From: an uncultured Selenomonadaceae bacterium | GTDB taxonomy: Bacteria > Bacillota > Negativicutes > Selenomonadales > Selenomonadaceae | Direction of reading: 5' to 3' | Assembly (NCBI GenBank): GCA_905233325.1 | Contig: CAJODU010000019.1 | Location: 15,005-20,866 of the forward strand | DNA: 5,862 nucleotides | Shown: piece after piece, positions 1-5,470 of the stretch | Layout: each line of letters begins with the position of its first letter | Position numbering within the stretch: the first letter of the stretch is position 1 | The notes under the pieces: model-generated | Told to the model about the DNA's origin: nothing | The model's database searches: none | Seen by the model: the letters and a program-made list of their open reading frames with translations, nothing else | Made by a program: the position numbers and the translations under genes

Positions 1-336
1 TGTGGAGCCGGTCACGAATATTTTGCCGTCGATGTCAATGGTGATCTTTATCCCTGCCATCAGTTCGTTGGACGTGACAAGTATAAGCTGGGGAGCGTTT
101 TTAATGGGGTTGAAGATCCTCAAAACTGGAGTGAATACTTTCGTCAGTCTCATGTCCTAAATAAACCTAAATGCCGCGAGTGCTGGGCGCGATTCTTCTG
201 TAGCGGCGGCTGTCACGCAAATGCCGATCTCTTCAACGACGATATAAGAAAGCCCTACGAGGTTGGCTGTGAAATACAAAAAAAGCGTTTGGAATGTGCC
301 ATATATGTGCAGACTATGCTAAATCAGCATCAATAG
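1..336 (+). CDS. scfB: SCIFF-type radical SAM/SPASM peptide maturase, C-terminal part
   Basis: The last 111 residues of a protein whose N-terminus lies before the window. The reading frame is open from base 1 to the TAG at 334-336. It is a SPASM domain, which holds the auxiliary iron-sulfur clusters of radical SAM peptide-modifying enzymes. Cysteines lie at local positions 1, 19, 58, 61, 67, 71, 90 and 99; the block C58-x2-C61-x5-C67-x3-C71 followed by C90 is the SPASM signature. The strings YPCHQFVG, CWARFFCSGGCHAN and GCEIQKKRLECAI are what I know from thioether-forming SCIFF (six cysteines in forty-five) maturases, which build Cys-to-residue thioether bonds in a short precursor peptide. 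The radical SAM core (CxxxCxxC) and the precursor gene scfA would lie upstream and are not visible. The family call is from recognition, not alignment; another SPASM peptide maturase is the alternative. Confidence 0.85.
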   Translation, partial: CGAGHEYFAVDVNGDLYPCHQFVGRDKYKLGSVFNGVEDPQNWSEYFRQSHVLNKPKCRECWARFFCSGGCHANADLFNDDIRKPYEVGCEIQKKRLECAIYVQTMLNQHQ

Positions 337-352
337 AAAAATTAAATACTCA

Positions 353-1156
353 TTGGAGCAAATAAAAAAGCGTGCACAAATGCTTGCTGATACCGGACTT
401 GCTACGGCTTTCAATATAGGATTGCATGAAATCATTAGAAAGGCTATAGAGCTTGGAATACTGGGCAAAGTCGAAAAAACGTGGGCGACAGCAAAGGATC
501 AAAGAGTTTGTAGAAAGTGTTGGCTACTCTCAGGAGTGACGATAGACTTCTTTGAAAAATTTTTTGAAAGTGAAAAGTATACCGGAGAAATTCCCCCACT
601 ACACCCGAATTGTCGCTGTGCTGTCGTATATAAAGAAGTATTGCCACCAGGTTTGATACCATTAACGCCTGAGCAGATGACAACACCTAATCTGCCGCCG
701 GAGCTGTTAGGAACAGTGCCGAATAATCCTGAAGATATTGAAGAAGCATTGAAATATTATGAAGGACAAATAGCAGATCAACCGATAGAAAATGGTATAG
801 TCATTACACCAGAAGGTGAAGTATATCATACAACAGGTGATGATGATACTCTCAATCCTATTTTAGATTTGAGTAATAAACTAAATGGTGCTATTGTTAC
901 TCACAATCACCCGGTCGATTCAGCCAATGAATATTCCTTTAGAGGGGATGATATAGATTTATTTATGAATTATGGACTTGAGGTACTTCATGGGGTTGAT
1001 GAAAACTTTGTATATGAATTAAATCGTAATCCAGAAGATATAGACCAAATTCCTTCCATTGAAGATGGTACAGAATTTGACTATAGGCATTCACAAGTTA
1101 TAGAAAAAGCTGAATCTCTTGGAATAGGATATAGGAGGTGGCAACGTGGTTTCTGA
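353..1156 (+). CDS. Truncated phage MuF (SPP1 gp7-like) head protein with C-terminal HNHP domain, putative toxin
   Basis: A 267-residue product from TTG 353; the frame is open back to 323, inside the end of the upstream gene, and no Shine-Dalgarno site precedes the TTG, so the start is doubtful. Residues 1-95 match the C-terminal half of phage minor head proteins (MuF/SPP1 gp7): the helix with RAQMLADTGLATAFNIG, then KTWATAKDQRVC53-x2-C56, then PPLHPNC87RC89. Full MuF proteins have a longer N-terminal part, missing here. Residues 96-135 form a Pro/Glu-rich linker. Residues about 138-267 are a separate domain with strands around ENGIVITPEGEVYH and a H184-N-H186-P motif followed by S195, D199 and D200, which suggests a metal site of JAB/JAMM-like or related type. 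MuF proteins of temperate phages are known to carry variable C-terminal toxin domains, and a small gene overlaps this one's end, as an immunity gene would. Toxin activity is inferred; a structural phage remnant is the alternative. Confidence 0.7.
   Translation: MEQIKKRAQMLADTGLATAFNIGLHEIIRKAIELGILGKVEKTWATAKDQRVCRKCWLLSGVTIDFFEKFFESEKYTGEIPPLHPNCRCAVVYKEVLPPGLIPLTPEQMTTPNLPPELLGTVPNNPEDIEEALKYYEGQIADQPIENGIVITPEGEVYHTTGDDDTLNPILDLSNKLNGAIVTHNHPVDSANEYSFRGDDIDLFMNYGLEVLHGVDENFVYELNRNPEDIDQIPSIEDGTEFDYRHSQVIEKAESLGIGYRRWQRGF
1133..1138 (+). promoter_or_regulatory. Ribosome binding site AGGAGG deciding a GTG start
   Basis: A perfect AGGAGG lies inside the 3' end of the MuF-type gene, 7 bases before GTG 1146. 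It supports translation of the 85-residue gene from this GTG, in a different frame from the upstream gene and overlapping it. Confidence 0.8.
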
Positions 1157-1403
1157 AGAACAAAAAGAAAAAGCACAACTCGAATTTAATGAACTTATAA
1201 AATGGTCAAATGCCGAAGAAGACAAGGTAATAGCAAGGCTTAAAAGTGAAGGTGTTGTAATAGGCCTTGATGGACATACAGAAGAATTTCTTTATATAAG
1301 AAAAGAAGAATGTCGTCGTTTAAGGGAAATGGCAGATAAATATGATTTGCCAAATTTAAAAAAGATGGCAGATAAAAAAGCTGAAATTTACAAGCTAATT
1401 TAA
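1146..1403 (+). CDS. Small charged protein, candidate immunity/partner of the MuF-type protein
   Basis: An 85-residue, highly charged, mostly helical-looking protein starting at GTG with an AGGAGG site 7 bases upstream. It overlaps the end of the MuF-type gene by 11 bases, so the two are translationally linked. No signal peptide or membrane segment is seen; it should be cytoplasmic. I do not recognise the family. Residues 14-72 (from FNELIKW to YDLPNLKK) align without gaps to the translation of the following segment (1399-1575) with 22 identities in 59 positions, including W20, E35-G36, Y50-I51, R57-R58 and KY-LP near the end. A small acidic/basic protein in this place, with a diverged tandem copy, fits the immunity gene of a polymorphic toxin. 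That role is inferred from context only. Confidence 0.65.
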   Translation: MVSEEQKEKAQLEFNELIKWSNAEEDKVIARLKSEGVVIGLDGHTEEFLYIRKEECRRLREMADKYDLPNLKKMADKKAEIYKLI

Positions 1404-1578
1404 AGAATTGAAACAATGGTTTATAAATGAAAGTCGTAAGGTTAGTGAAAAATTAGATGAGGAAGGTGCAATTAGAGAACCAGATACTAATAGAAAAGCA
1501 TTTGAATATATTCATGAAACTTTTGATCGACGTATAAAGGAAATATCTGAGAAGTATAATTTACCAGAAAAGAAATAA
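1399..1578 (+). pseudogene. Diverged, start-less second copy of the small candidate immunity protein
   Basis: The open frame from TTT 1399 to TAA 1576-1578 encodes 59 residues beginning FKELKQW and ending KYNLPEKK. They match residues 14-72 of the preceding protein with no gap (22 of 59 identical). There is no ATG or GTG in the frame; the only candidate start is TTG 1408 and it has no clear ribosome binding site. A stop (TAA 1396-1398) sits immediately upstream in this frame. The copy therefore lacks the first 13 residues of its relative. It could be a decayed tandem gene, or the second repeat of one longer protein that has been split by a one-base change near 1398-1401. It may still be expressed weakly from TTG 1408 (56 residues). 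Confidence 0.6.
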
Positions 1579-1600
1579 AATTAAAATTTAACCTAACTGG

Positions 1601-1641
1601 GCGAGAAATCCCCCACTTCTATAAGTGGCGGGATGAATCGC
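1601..1641 (+). repeat. Left-end imperfect palindrome of the IS200/IS605-like element
   Basis: Core hairpin: 1610-1612 pairs with 1630-1632, C1629 is bulged, 1613-1618 pairs with 1623-1628, and the loop is CTAT (1619-1622). An outer arm GCGA 1601-1604 can pair with TCGC 1638-1641. There is no T-run after it, so it is not a classical terminator. The bulged base on the 3' arm recalls the TnpA-recognised hairpins of IS608. Confidence 0.7.
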
Positions 1642-1644
1642 GCC

Positions 1645-1673
1645 TTGACAATTCTCGTCTATTCTGATAAGCT
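1645..1673 (+). promoter_or_regulatory. Promoter inside the IS-like element
   Basis: A perfect -35 TTGACA (1645-1650), a 17-base spacer and a weak -10 TAAGCT (1668-1673) preceded by TG at 1665-1666 (extended -10 form). The start of transcription would be near 1680, which would place the structured interior of the element at the 5' end of the transcript. The -10 matches the consensus at only three of six positions. Confidence 0.45.
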
Positions 1674-1679
1674 AATGAT

Positions 1680-1907
1680 GTTGCAAAAAGTGTCGCAGGT
1701 TCGGCACGGCAACTTATATGTACCGCTGGGAGAGCGGGAACCGGGGAATGCCCTCAGCCTTCGTTATACTGATTTAGTTAAACGAAGTAGAGAGGCACGA
1801 CCAACTAAAGAAACGCCTGTGGAGACTATGTAAGACGCAATACTCGCTATTGTGCGACAGTCATTGAAGCAGGAAGCTCCGACCTCTTTAGGTCGTGAGT
1901 ACTTCAC
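1680..1907 (+). ncRNA. omega-RNA-like (reRNA) transcript of a TnpB-type element
   Basis: The region between the internal promoter and the right end folds into several local stems: CTTCGTT 1759-1765 with AACGAAG 1781-1787 (7 bp); 1836-1842 with 1848-1854 (7 bp with one G-U, loop CTCGC); and the terminal hairpin 1877-1899. In TnpB systems the guide RNA is made from the element's right end, overlapping the tnpB 3' end, and its 3' tail, taken from flanking DNA, is the guide. By that rule the guide here would begin near 1908 (AAGAAGGGCTCC...). No TnpB is encoded in the window, so the RNA would be a relic or act with a TnpB made elsewhere. Both the ends and the function are inferred. Confidence 0.5.
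1877..1899 (+). repeat. Right-end imperfect palindrome of the IS200/IS605-like element
   Basis: 1877-1879 pairs with 1897-1899, T1896 is bulged, 1880-1885 pairs with 1890-1895, and the loop is CTTT (1886-1889). The design (3 bp, bulge on the 3' arm, 6 bp, 4-base loop) equals that of the left-end hairpin although the stem sequences are only partly alike. TACTTCAC follows at 1900-1907, where the element probably ends. Confidence 0.7.
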
Positions 1908-1964
1908 AAGAAGGGCTCCAATTTTTATACGAAATCTCTGCAACGATAGTCTCAATCAAAAAAC

Positions 1965-1994
1965 TTGACCTCAAAACAAACAGCGTGTTATAAT
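1965..1994 (+). promoter_or_regulatory. Promoter of murE
   Basis: -35 TTGACC (1965-1970), 18-base spacer and a perfect -10 TATAAT (1989-1994). Transcription would begin near 2001, giving a leader of about 26 bases before the GTG start. The promoter lies outside the IS-like element, about 57 bases beyond its right end. No operator or riboswitch is seen in the short leader. Confidence 0.8.
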
Positions 1995-2010
1995 AAAAGC
2001 ACAATTCGTT

Positions 2011-2016
2011 AGGAGG
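2011..2016 (+). promoter_or_regulatory. Ribosome binding site of murE
   Basis: AGGAGG followed by 10 bases, mostly T, before GTG 2027. It fixes the unusual GTG start; the N-terminus it gives (MKTLEELALLI) is the one expected for MurE. Confidence 0.85.
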
Positions 2017-2026
2017 TTGTTTTTTT

Positions 2027-3523
2027 GTGAAAACTCTAGAAGAGCTTGCTCTTTTGATTAATAATGCCAAGATTGTGGGCAATCCTCATGTTAAAATTAC
2101 TTCAATAGAACATGATTCCCGCAAAGTTTGTGCCGGTTCCCTGTTCGTCTGTTTTTCCGGTGCTCATTTCGACGGTCACGATTTCATTCCTCAGGCTATT
2201 GATGAAGGTGCAGTTGCAATCTTGACAACCCGTTCTGATGTCGAAAACCTCAACTTGCCGGAGAATATCTCTGTGTTGATCGTTTCCGACATGCTCAAAG
2301 ATCTGGCAGTCATTGTGCCTTATTTTTATGATTATCCTGCTCAAAAAATGCGTGTCATCGGAATCACAGGCACCAACGGCAAGACCACCACAACTTATAT
2401 GATTCGTTCGATTTTAATCAATGCAGGCTACCACGTCGGGCTTATCGGCACAATTCAGATTATGATTGACAACGAGATCTACGCCATTCACAACACGACG
2501 CCGAATGTCATTGATCTGCAGCATATCCTCTTGCAAATGCACAGCAAGCATATTGACTATGTGGTTATGGAAGTCTCTTCTCACGCCCTCGCTGAAAATC
2601 GTGTCGCGGGTATAGAGTTTGACACGGCGATCTTCACCAACCTCACCCAAGATCATCTTGACTTCCACGGCACTATGGAAAATTATCTCAACGCTAAATG
2701 CAAACTCTTCGACAACGTAAGCCGCAAGGGAGAAAAGACTGATAAAACGGCCATCATCAATGCTGACGATCCTGCAGCGGAGACTATAATCAAACACACT
2801 TCCTGCAATCTGCTGACTTACGGAATCGACAACACGGCAGACCTCAAGGCTTATGATGTGCAAGTCAAAGCCGACGGAACTAAATTCAGAATACAGACTG
2901 ACGCCGGCGTTATGCAGCTCAATCTGCATGTAACGGGGATTTTCAATGTCTACAATGTACTCGCCGCTATTGGAGCCGCTTTAGCCGAGCGTATAGATCC
3001 CACTTTGATTGGTCGGACTCTTGAGCATTTTAAGAGTGTACCCGGGCGTTTTGAGAAGATATATGCCGCCGTGCCGTTTACGGTCATAGTTGACTATGCT
3101 CACACGCCTGACGGTGTTGAGAATGTACTCAAGACGGCAAGGCAGATTGCTGAAAATCGCGTTATTACTGTCTTTGGCTGTGGCGGTGATCGTGACAAGA
3201 CCAAGCGTCCGATTATGGGCAGGATAGCGGCAGAGCTCTCTGATATTGTAATTGCCACTTCCGACAATCCTCGAACTGAAGATCCGCTTGAAATTCTCAA
3301 AGAAATTGAAGTCGGTATCAAGGAAAAAATTGGCGATAAGCCTTATGAGTGCATTGCGGATCGCCACGATGCCATTATTCATGCGATTAGGATTGCTCAA
3401 GCAGGTGATATAATCTTGATCCTCGGCAAGGGTCATGAAGATTATCAAATTCTCAAGGATCGCACAATTCACTTTGATGATCGTGAAGTTGCTCATGAGG
3501 CTATCACACATTTGTCCATTTAA
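2027..3523 (+). CDS. murE: UDP-N-acetylmuramoyl-L-alanyl-D-glutamate--2,6-diaminopimelate ligase
   Basis: A 498-residue cytoplasmic Mur ligase that adds meso-diaminopimelate to UDP-MurNAc-L-Ala-D-Glu with ATP during peptidoglycan precursor synthesis. The N-terminal substrate domain includes SIEHDSRKV and GSLFVCFSG. The central ATPase domain has the P-loop GITGTNGKTTT at 112-122, EVSSHAL at 182-188 and a lysine at 224 within NAKCKLF, the place of the carbamylated lysine in E. coli MurE. YAHTPDG is at 357-363. The C-terminal domain carries D413-N-P-R416, the diaminopimelate-recognition motif; lysine-adding MurE enzymes differ here. Length is normal for the family and nothing is missing. The start is GTG with an AGGAGG site and its own strong promoter. 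The gene stands without murF or mraY beside it, so it is not in a classical dcw cluster. The next gene begins 28 bases downstream. Confidence 0.97.
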   Translation: MKTLEELALLINNAKIVGNPHVKITSIEHDSRKVCAGSLFVCFSGAHFDGHDFIPQAIDEGAVAILTTRSDVENLNLPENISVLIVSDMLKDLAVIVPYFYDYPAQKMRVIGITGTNGKTTTTYMIRSILINAGYHVGLIGTIQIMIDNEIYAIHNTTPNVIDLQHILLQMHSKHIDYVVMEVSSHALAENRVAGIEFDTAIFTNLTQDHLDFHGTMENYLNAKCKLFDNVSRKGEKTDKTAIINADDPAAETIIKHTSCNLLTYGIDNTADLKAYDVQVKADGTKFRIQTDAGVMQLNLHVTGIFNVYNVLAAIGAALAERIDPTLIGRTLEHFKSVPGRFEKIYAAVPFTVIVDYAHTPDGVENVLKTARQIAENRVITVFGCGGDRDKTKRPIMGRIAAELSDIVIATSDNPRTEDPLEILKEIEVGIKEKIGDKPYECIADRHDAIIHAIRIAQAGDIILILGKGHEDYQILKDRTIHFDDREVAHEAITHLSI

Positions 3524-3551
3524 AAATATATTTAAAGGGCTGATTATTATA

Positions 3552-4622
3552 ATGAAGAAAAAATTAATTTCGAGTATTTTGGCGGGAATAATGGCTTTTG
3601 GTATGGGATTTTCAACGCAAACACAGGCAGCCACTCGTGATGAAATTTCTGCAATTAAAGTCACAAAGTCCGCTAAATTCAGCTATTGGTCTAAAGATTC
3701 AAAAGCAAAACAGGAATTAATTGAATATGTCAAAGATATAACAAATAAAAGCAGCAAAAATTTTATTCCCGTCAAAGATAGGATTGCAGTCTTTGATGTT
3801 GACGGCACTTTAGCTTGTGAAACTGCACCATTTTGCTTTGACTTTATGATGTTCGTTCATCGTGCACTTGACGATCCAAATTACACAGCATCAGCACAAG
3901 ACAGAGAAAATGCCGAAGCAGTTAAAGCGGCAATTTACAATAAAAAAATGACAAATGATGTCCGCAGAAAGCATTGTCTTTCAAATGCGTCGGTTTTTGC
4001 AGGAATGACGCCGGAAGAATATGCTGATTACACAAAAAATTACTTTAACACGCCGGTCGATGGTTTTACCAATCTTAAAGTTGGTGAAATTTTCTATTTG
4101 CCTATGGTGGAAGTTGTTTCCTATTTGAGAGCAAATGATTTTAAAATTTTCCTGGTATCCGGTGCCGAAAGATCATACACAAGAATTTTGGCAGAAGTCC
4201 TTGATGTCGACAGTGACAATATAATCGGAACGGATTACAAATATGTTGCAGAGAATCAAGGCGACAAGGACGGCATGGATTATATTTATAAAACGACAGA
4301 TAAATTGGTTCGCGGCGATTTTGTCAGCAAAAATATCAACATCAACAAAGTTAATTTAATGGCAAGAGAGATTGGCAAGCAACCGGTTTTAGCTTTTGGC
4401 AATTCAAGCGGCGATTTCAGCATGTTCAATTACACTTCAACAAATCCAAAGTACAAGACGAAAATTTTTGTACTTCTCTGTGATGATACCGAAAGAGAGT
4501 ATGGTAAGCCGGCGAGTGCAGAAAAAATGCAAAAGGCGGCTGCTGAAAATGGCTGGGTTGCAGTTTCTATGAAAAACGATTTCAAAACAATTTATGGTGA
4601 TAACGTAAAACGTGAAAAATAG
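3552..4622 (+). CDS. Exported HAD-superfamily phosphatase
   Basis: A 356-residue product. ATG 3552 is chosen because it begins a clear signal peptide: MKKK, a hydrophobic stretch, and TQTQA before A27, with likely cleavage after residue 26. An in-frame start at 3435 would lie inside murE and bury the signal. The mature protein has all four HAD motifs: FD82-V-D84-GT (nucleophile and acid/base), S203 in FLVSGAE (motif II), K276 in GKQPVLAF (motif III), and GNSSGD288F (motif IV). The insert between motifs I and II (about 120 residues) forms the cap that would choose the substrate. It should dephosphorylate a small phosphorylated compound outside the cytoplasmic membrane; the substrate cannot be told. 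It is preceded by only a weak GGG at 3537-3539, so translation may depend on coupling to murE. Its stop overlaps the ribosome binding site of the next gene. Confidence 0.88.
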   Translation: MKKKLISSILAGIMAFGMGFSTQTQAATRDEISAIKVTKSAKFSYWSKDSKAKQELIEYVKDITNKSSKNFIPVKDRIAVFDVDGTLACETAPFCFDFMMFVHRALDDPNYTASAQDRENAEAVKAAIYNKKMTNDVRRKHCLSNASVFAGMTPEEYADYTKNYFNTPVDGFTNLKVGEIFYLPMVEVVSYLRANDFKIFLVSGAERSYTRILAEVLDVDSDNIIGTDYKYVAENQGDKDGMDYIYKTTDKLVRGDFVSKNININKVNLMAREIGKQPVLAFGNSSGDFSMFNYTSTNPKYKTKIFVLLCDDTEREYGKPASAEKMQKAAAENGWVAVSMKNDFKTIYGDNVKREK

Positions 4623-4626
4623 GAGG
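4621..4626 (+). promoter_or_regulatory. Ribosome binding site overlapping the upstream stop
   Basis: AGGAGG shares its first two bases with the TAG stop of the phosphatase gene and lies 8 bases before ATG 4635. It favours ATG 4635 over the second ATG at 4641 and points to translational coupling of the two genes. Confidence 0.8.
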
Positions 4627-4634
4627 AATTTCAA

Positions 4635-5450
4635 ATGAAAATGAAAAAATTTATTGCGGCGGCTGTGACGACCTTGATTGCGTCAACTTCAATGAGCTTT
4701 GCTGCTCCTGTGCAGAATGAGACTATCAATCAAGTGGCACTGCTCCAATCTCTTGCACTCGGTCACTTTGAAGGCAGTATCACTGTTGGTGAGCTGAAAA
4801 AGCTCGGCGATACGGGAATAGGGACTTTTGACGGCCTTAACGGTGAGATGATCGTACTTGACGGTGTCGTTTACCGTGCCAATGCTGAATGTAAAGTAAA
4901 CATCGTTGATGATAAAGAGACGGTGCCATTTTCCAACGTAACCTTCTTCGATAAAGATTTCGCGGTTAAAGTCAACAGTGTTTCAACTAAGTCGGAATTT
5001 GAAAAAATTCTCAATAAAACTGTTGCAAAGGAAGGCGAAAACAGTTTTTATATGGTGAAGTTGAATGCTAATTTTGATGAAATTCTTGTCCGCAGTGAAT
5101 ATGGGCAGGAAAAGCCGTATAAAACACTCGTCAAGGCCTTGGAAAAGGATCAAAGAGAATCTACTTACAAAAACATTGACGGGACGATTGTCGGCTTGTA
5201 TTGTCCTACATTTATGAACGGATTGAATAGCCCGGGTTGGCATTTCCATTTCATCTCAAGTGATAAAAAATTCGGCGGGCATGTCCTTGAGTTGAAAGTC
5301 AATAAAGGTGAGGTTCAACTTGACAAGACTGATAATTTTGCGATGAATTTGCCGGATAAAAAGGATTTTCAAACATTAGATTTTAATCAAGATCTGCGCG
5401 AAGATATCAAAAAAGCCGAAAATGATAACAAAGAGCAATTAAATAAATAA
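4635..5450 (+). CDS. budA: Alpha-acetolactate decarboxylase with signal peptide
   Basis: A 271-residue enzyme expected to convert acetolactate to acetoin and CO2. The family signature is present: GTFDGLNGEMIVLDGVVYR with E71, GTIVGLYCP, and the zinc site H203-F-H205 in SPGWHFHF with H216 in GGHVLEL. The spacing of the three histidines (2 and 11) equals that of the Brevibacillus brevis enzyme (His194, His196, His207). R153 in VRSEYGQEKPY fits the conserved active-site arginine, although the usual VP after it is replaced. Residues 1-23 (MKMKK, hydrophobic core, SFA before APVQ) form a signal peptide, so the enzyme acts outside the cytoplasm; the B. brevis enzyme is also secreted. The charged tail (KKAENDNKEQLNK) is dispensable-looking. 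The usual partner acetolactate synthase gene (budB/alsS) is not next to it. The gene is 12 bases after the phosphatase gene and 20 bases before the next, likely in one transcript. Confidence 0.93.
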   Translation: MKMKKFIAAAVTTLIASTSMSFAAPVQNETINQVALLQSLALGHFEGSITVGELKKLGDTGIGTFDGLNGEMIVLDGVVYRANAECKVNIVDDKETVPFSNVTFFDKDFAVKVNSVSTKSEFEKILNKTVAKEGENSFYMVKLNANFDEILVRSEYGQEKPYKTLVKALEKDQRESTYKNIDGTIVGLYCPTFMNGLNSPGWHFHFISSDKKFGGHVLELKVNKGEVQLDKTDNFAMNLPDKKDFQTLDFNQDLREDIKKAENDNKEQLNK

Positions 5451-5456
5451 TCGTTT

Positions 5457-5462
5457 GAGGAG
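5457..5462 (+). promoter_or_regulatory. Ribosome binding site deciding a TTG start
   Basis: GAGGAG 8 bases before TTG 5471. It supports the rare start codon over the later in-frame ATG at 5498, which would cut off the basic N-terminus of the signal peptide. Confidence 0.7.
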
Positions 5463-5470
5463 AAATTAAG

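Larger units (their letters stand above)
1597..1908 (+). mobile_element. IS200/IS605-type element without transposase or intact tnpB (PATE/MITE-like remnant)
   Basis: A stretch of about 310 bases flanked by two hairpins of the same architecture (1610-1632 and 1877-1899), as at the left and right ends of IS200/IS605 elements, where TnpA recognises subterminal hairpins with an extrahelical base. The right end, with GAAGCAGGAAGCTCC before the hairpin and a terminal TTCAC, resembles right ends of tnpB-carrying IS605/IS1341 elements as I remember them. No tnpA Y1 transposase and no intact TnpB is encoded. In the frame of 1633-1833 the end reads KETPVETM, then after TAA the same frame continues SLKQEAPTSLGRE, which looks like the kind of TnpB C-terminal tail that overlaps the right end. 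Exact borders cannot be set from one sequence; target-site tetranucleotide and flanks are not identified. Confidence 0.6.

Noticed and set aside
1610..1632. Rho-independent terminator after the small gene pair
   Set aside because: The hairpin is strong but no T-run follows it, and the same hairpin design recurs at 1877-1899, which fits mobile-element ends.
1633..1833. A 66-residue frame as an independent gene
   Set aside because: Its ATG lies just after the left-end hairpin, it has no ribosome binding site, and the sequence is better explained as the element's structured RNA with a tnpB tail remnant at the end.
1597..1908. HEARO/IscB-type RNA instead of a TnpB-type RNA
   Set aside because: No IscB follows downstream, and the GAAGCAGGAAGC hairpin at the 3' end fits a TnpB right end with a 3' guide better; still not fully excluded.
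2414..2929. A 171-residue open frame on the minus strand inside murE
   Set aside because: It lies wholly within a clear, full-length murE, has no ribosome binding site and its translation shows no recognisable domain.
3534..3545. Match of the presumed guide (AAGGGCT) just upstream of the phosphatase gene
   Set aside because: Only seven bases agree and the match stops there; this is expected by chance.
3435..3551. A longer phosphatase starting inside murE
   Set aside because: It would add 39 residues before a typical signal peptide and overlap murE by 89 bases; ATG 3552 is the natural start.
2981..3664. A 227-residue open frame on the minus strand across the end of murE and the start of the phosphatase
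   Set aside because: It is antisense to two well-supported coding regions and has no domain that I recognise.
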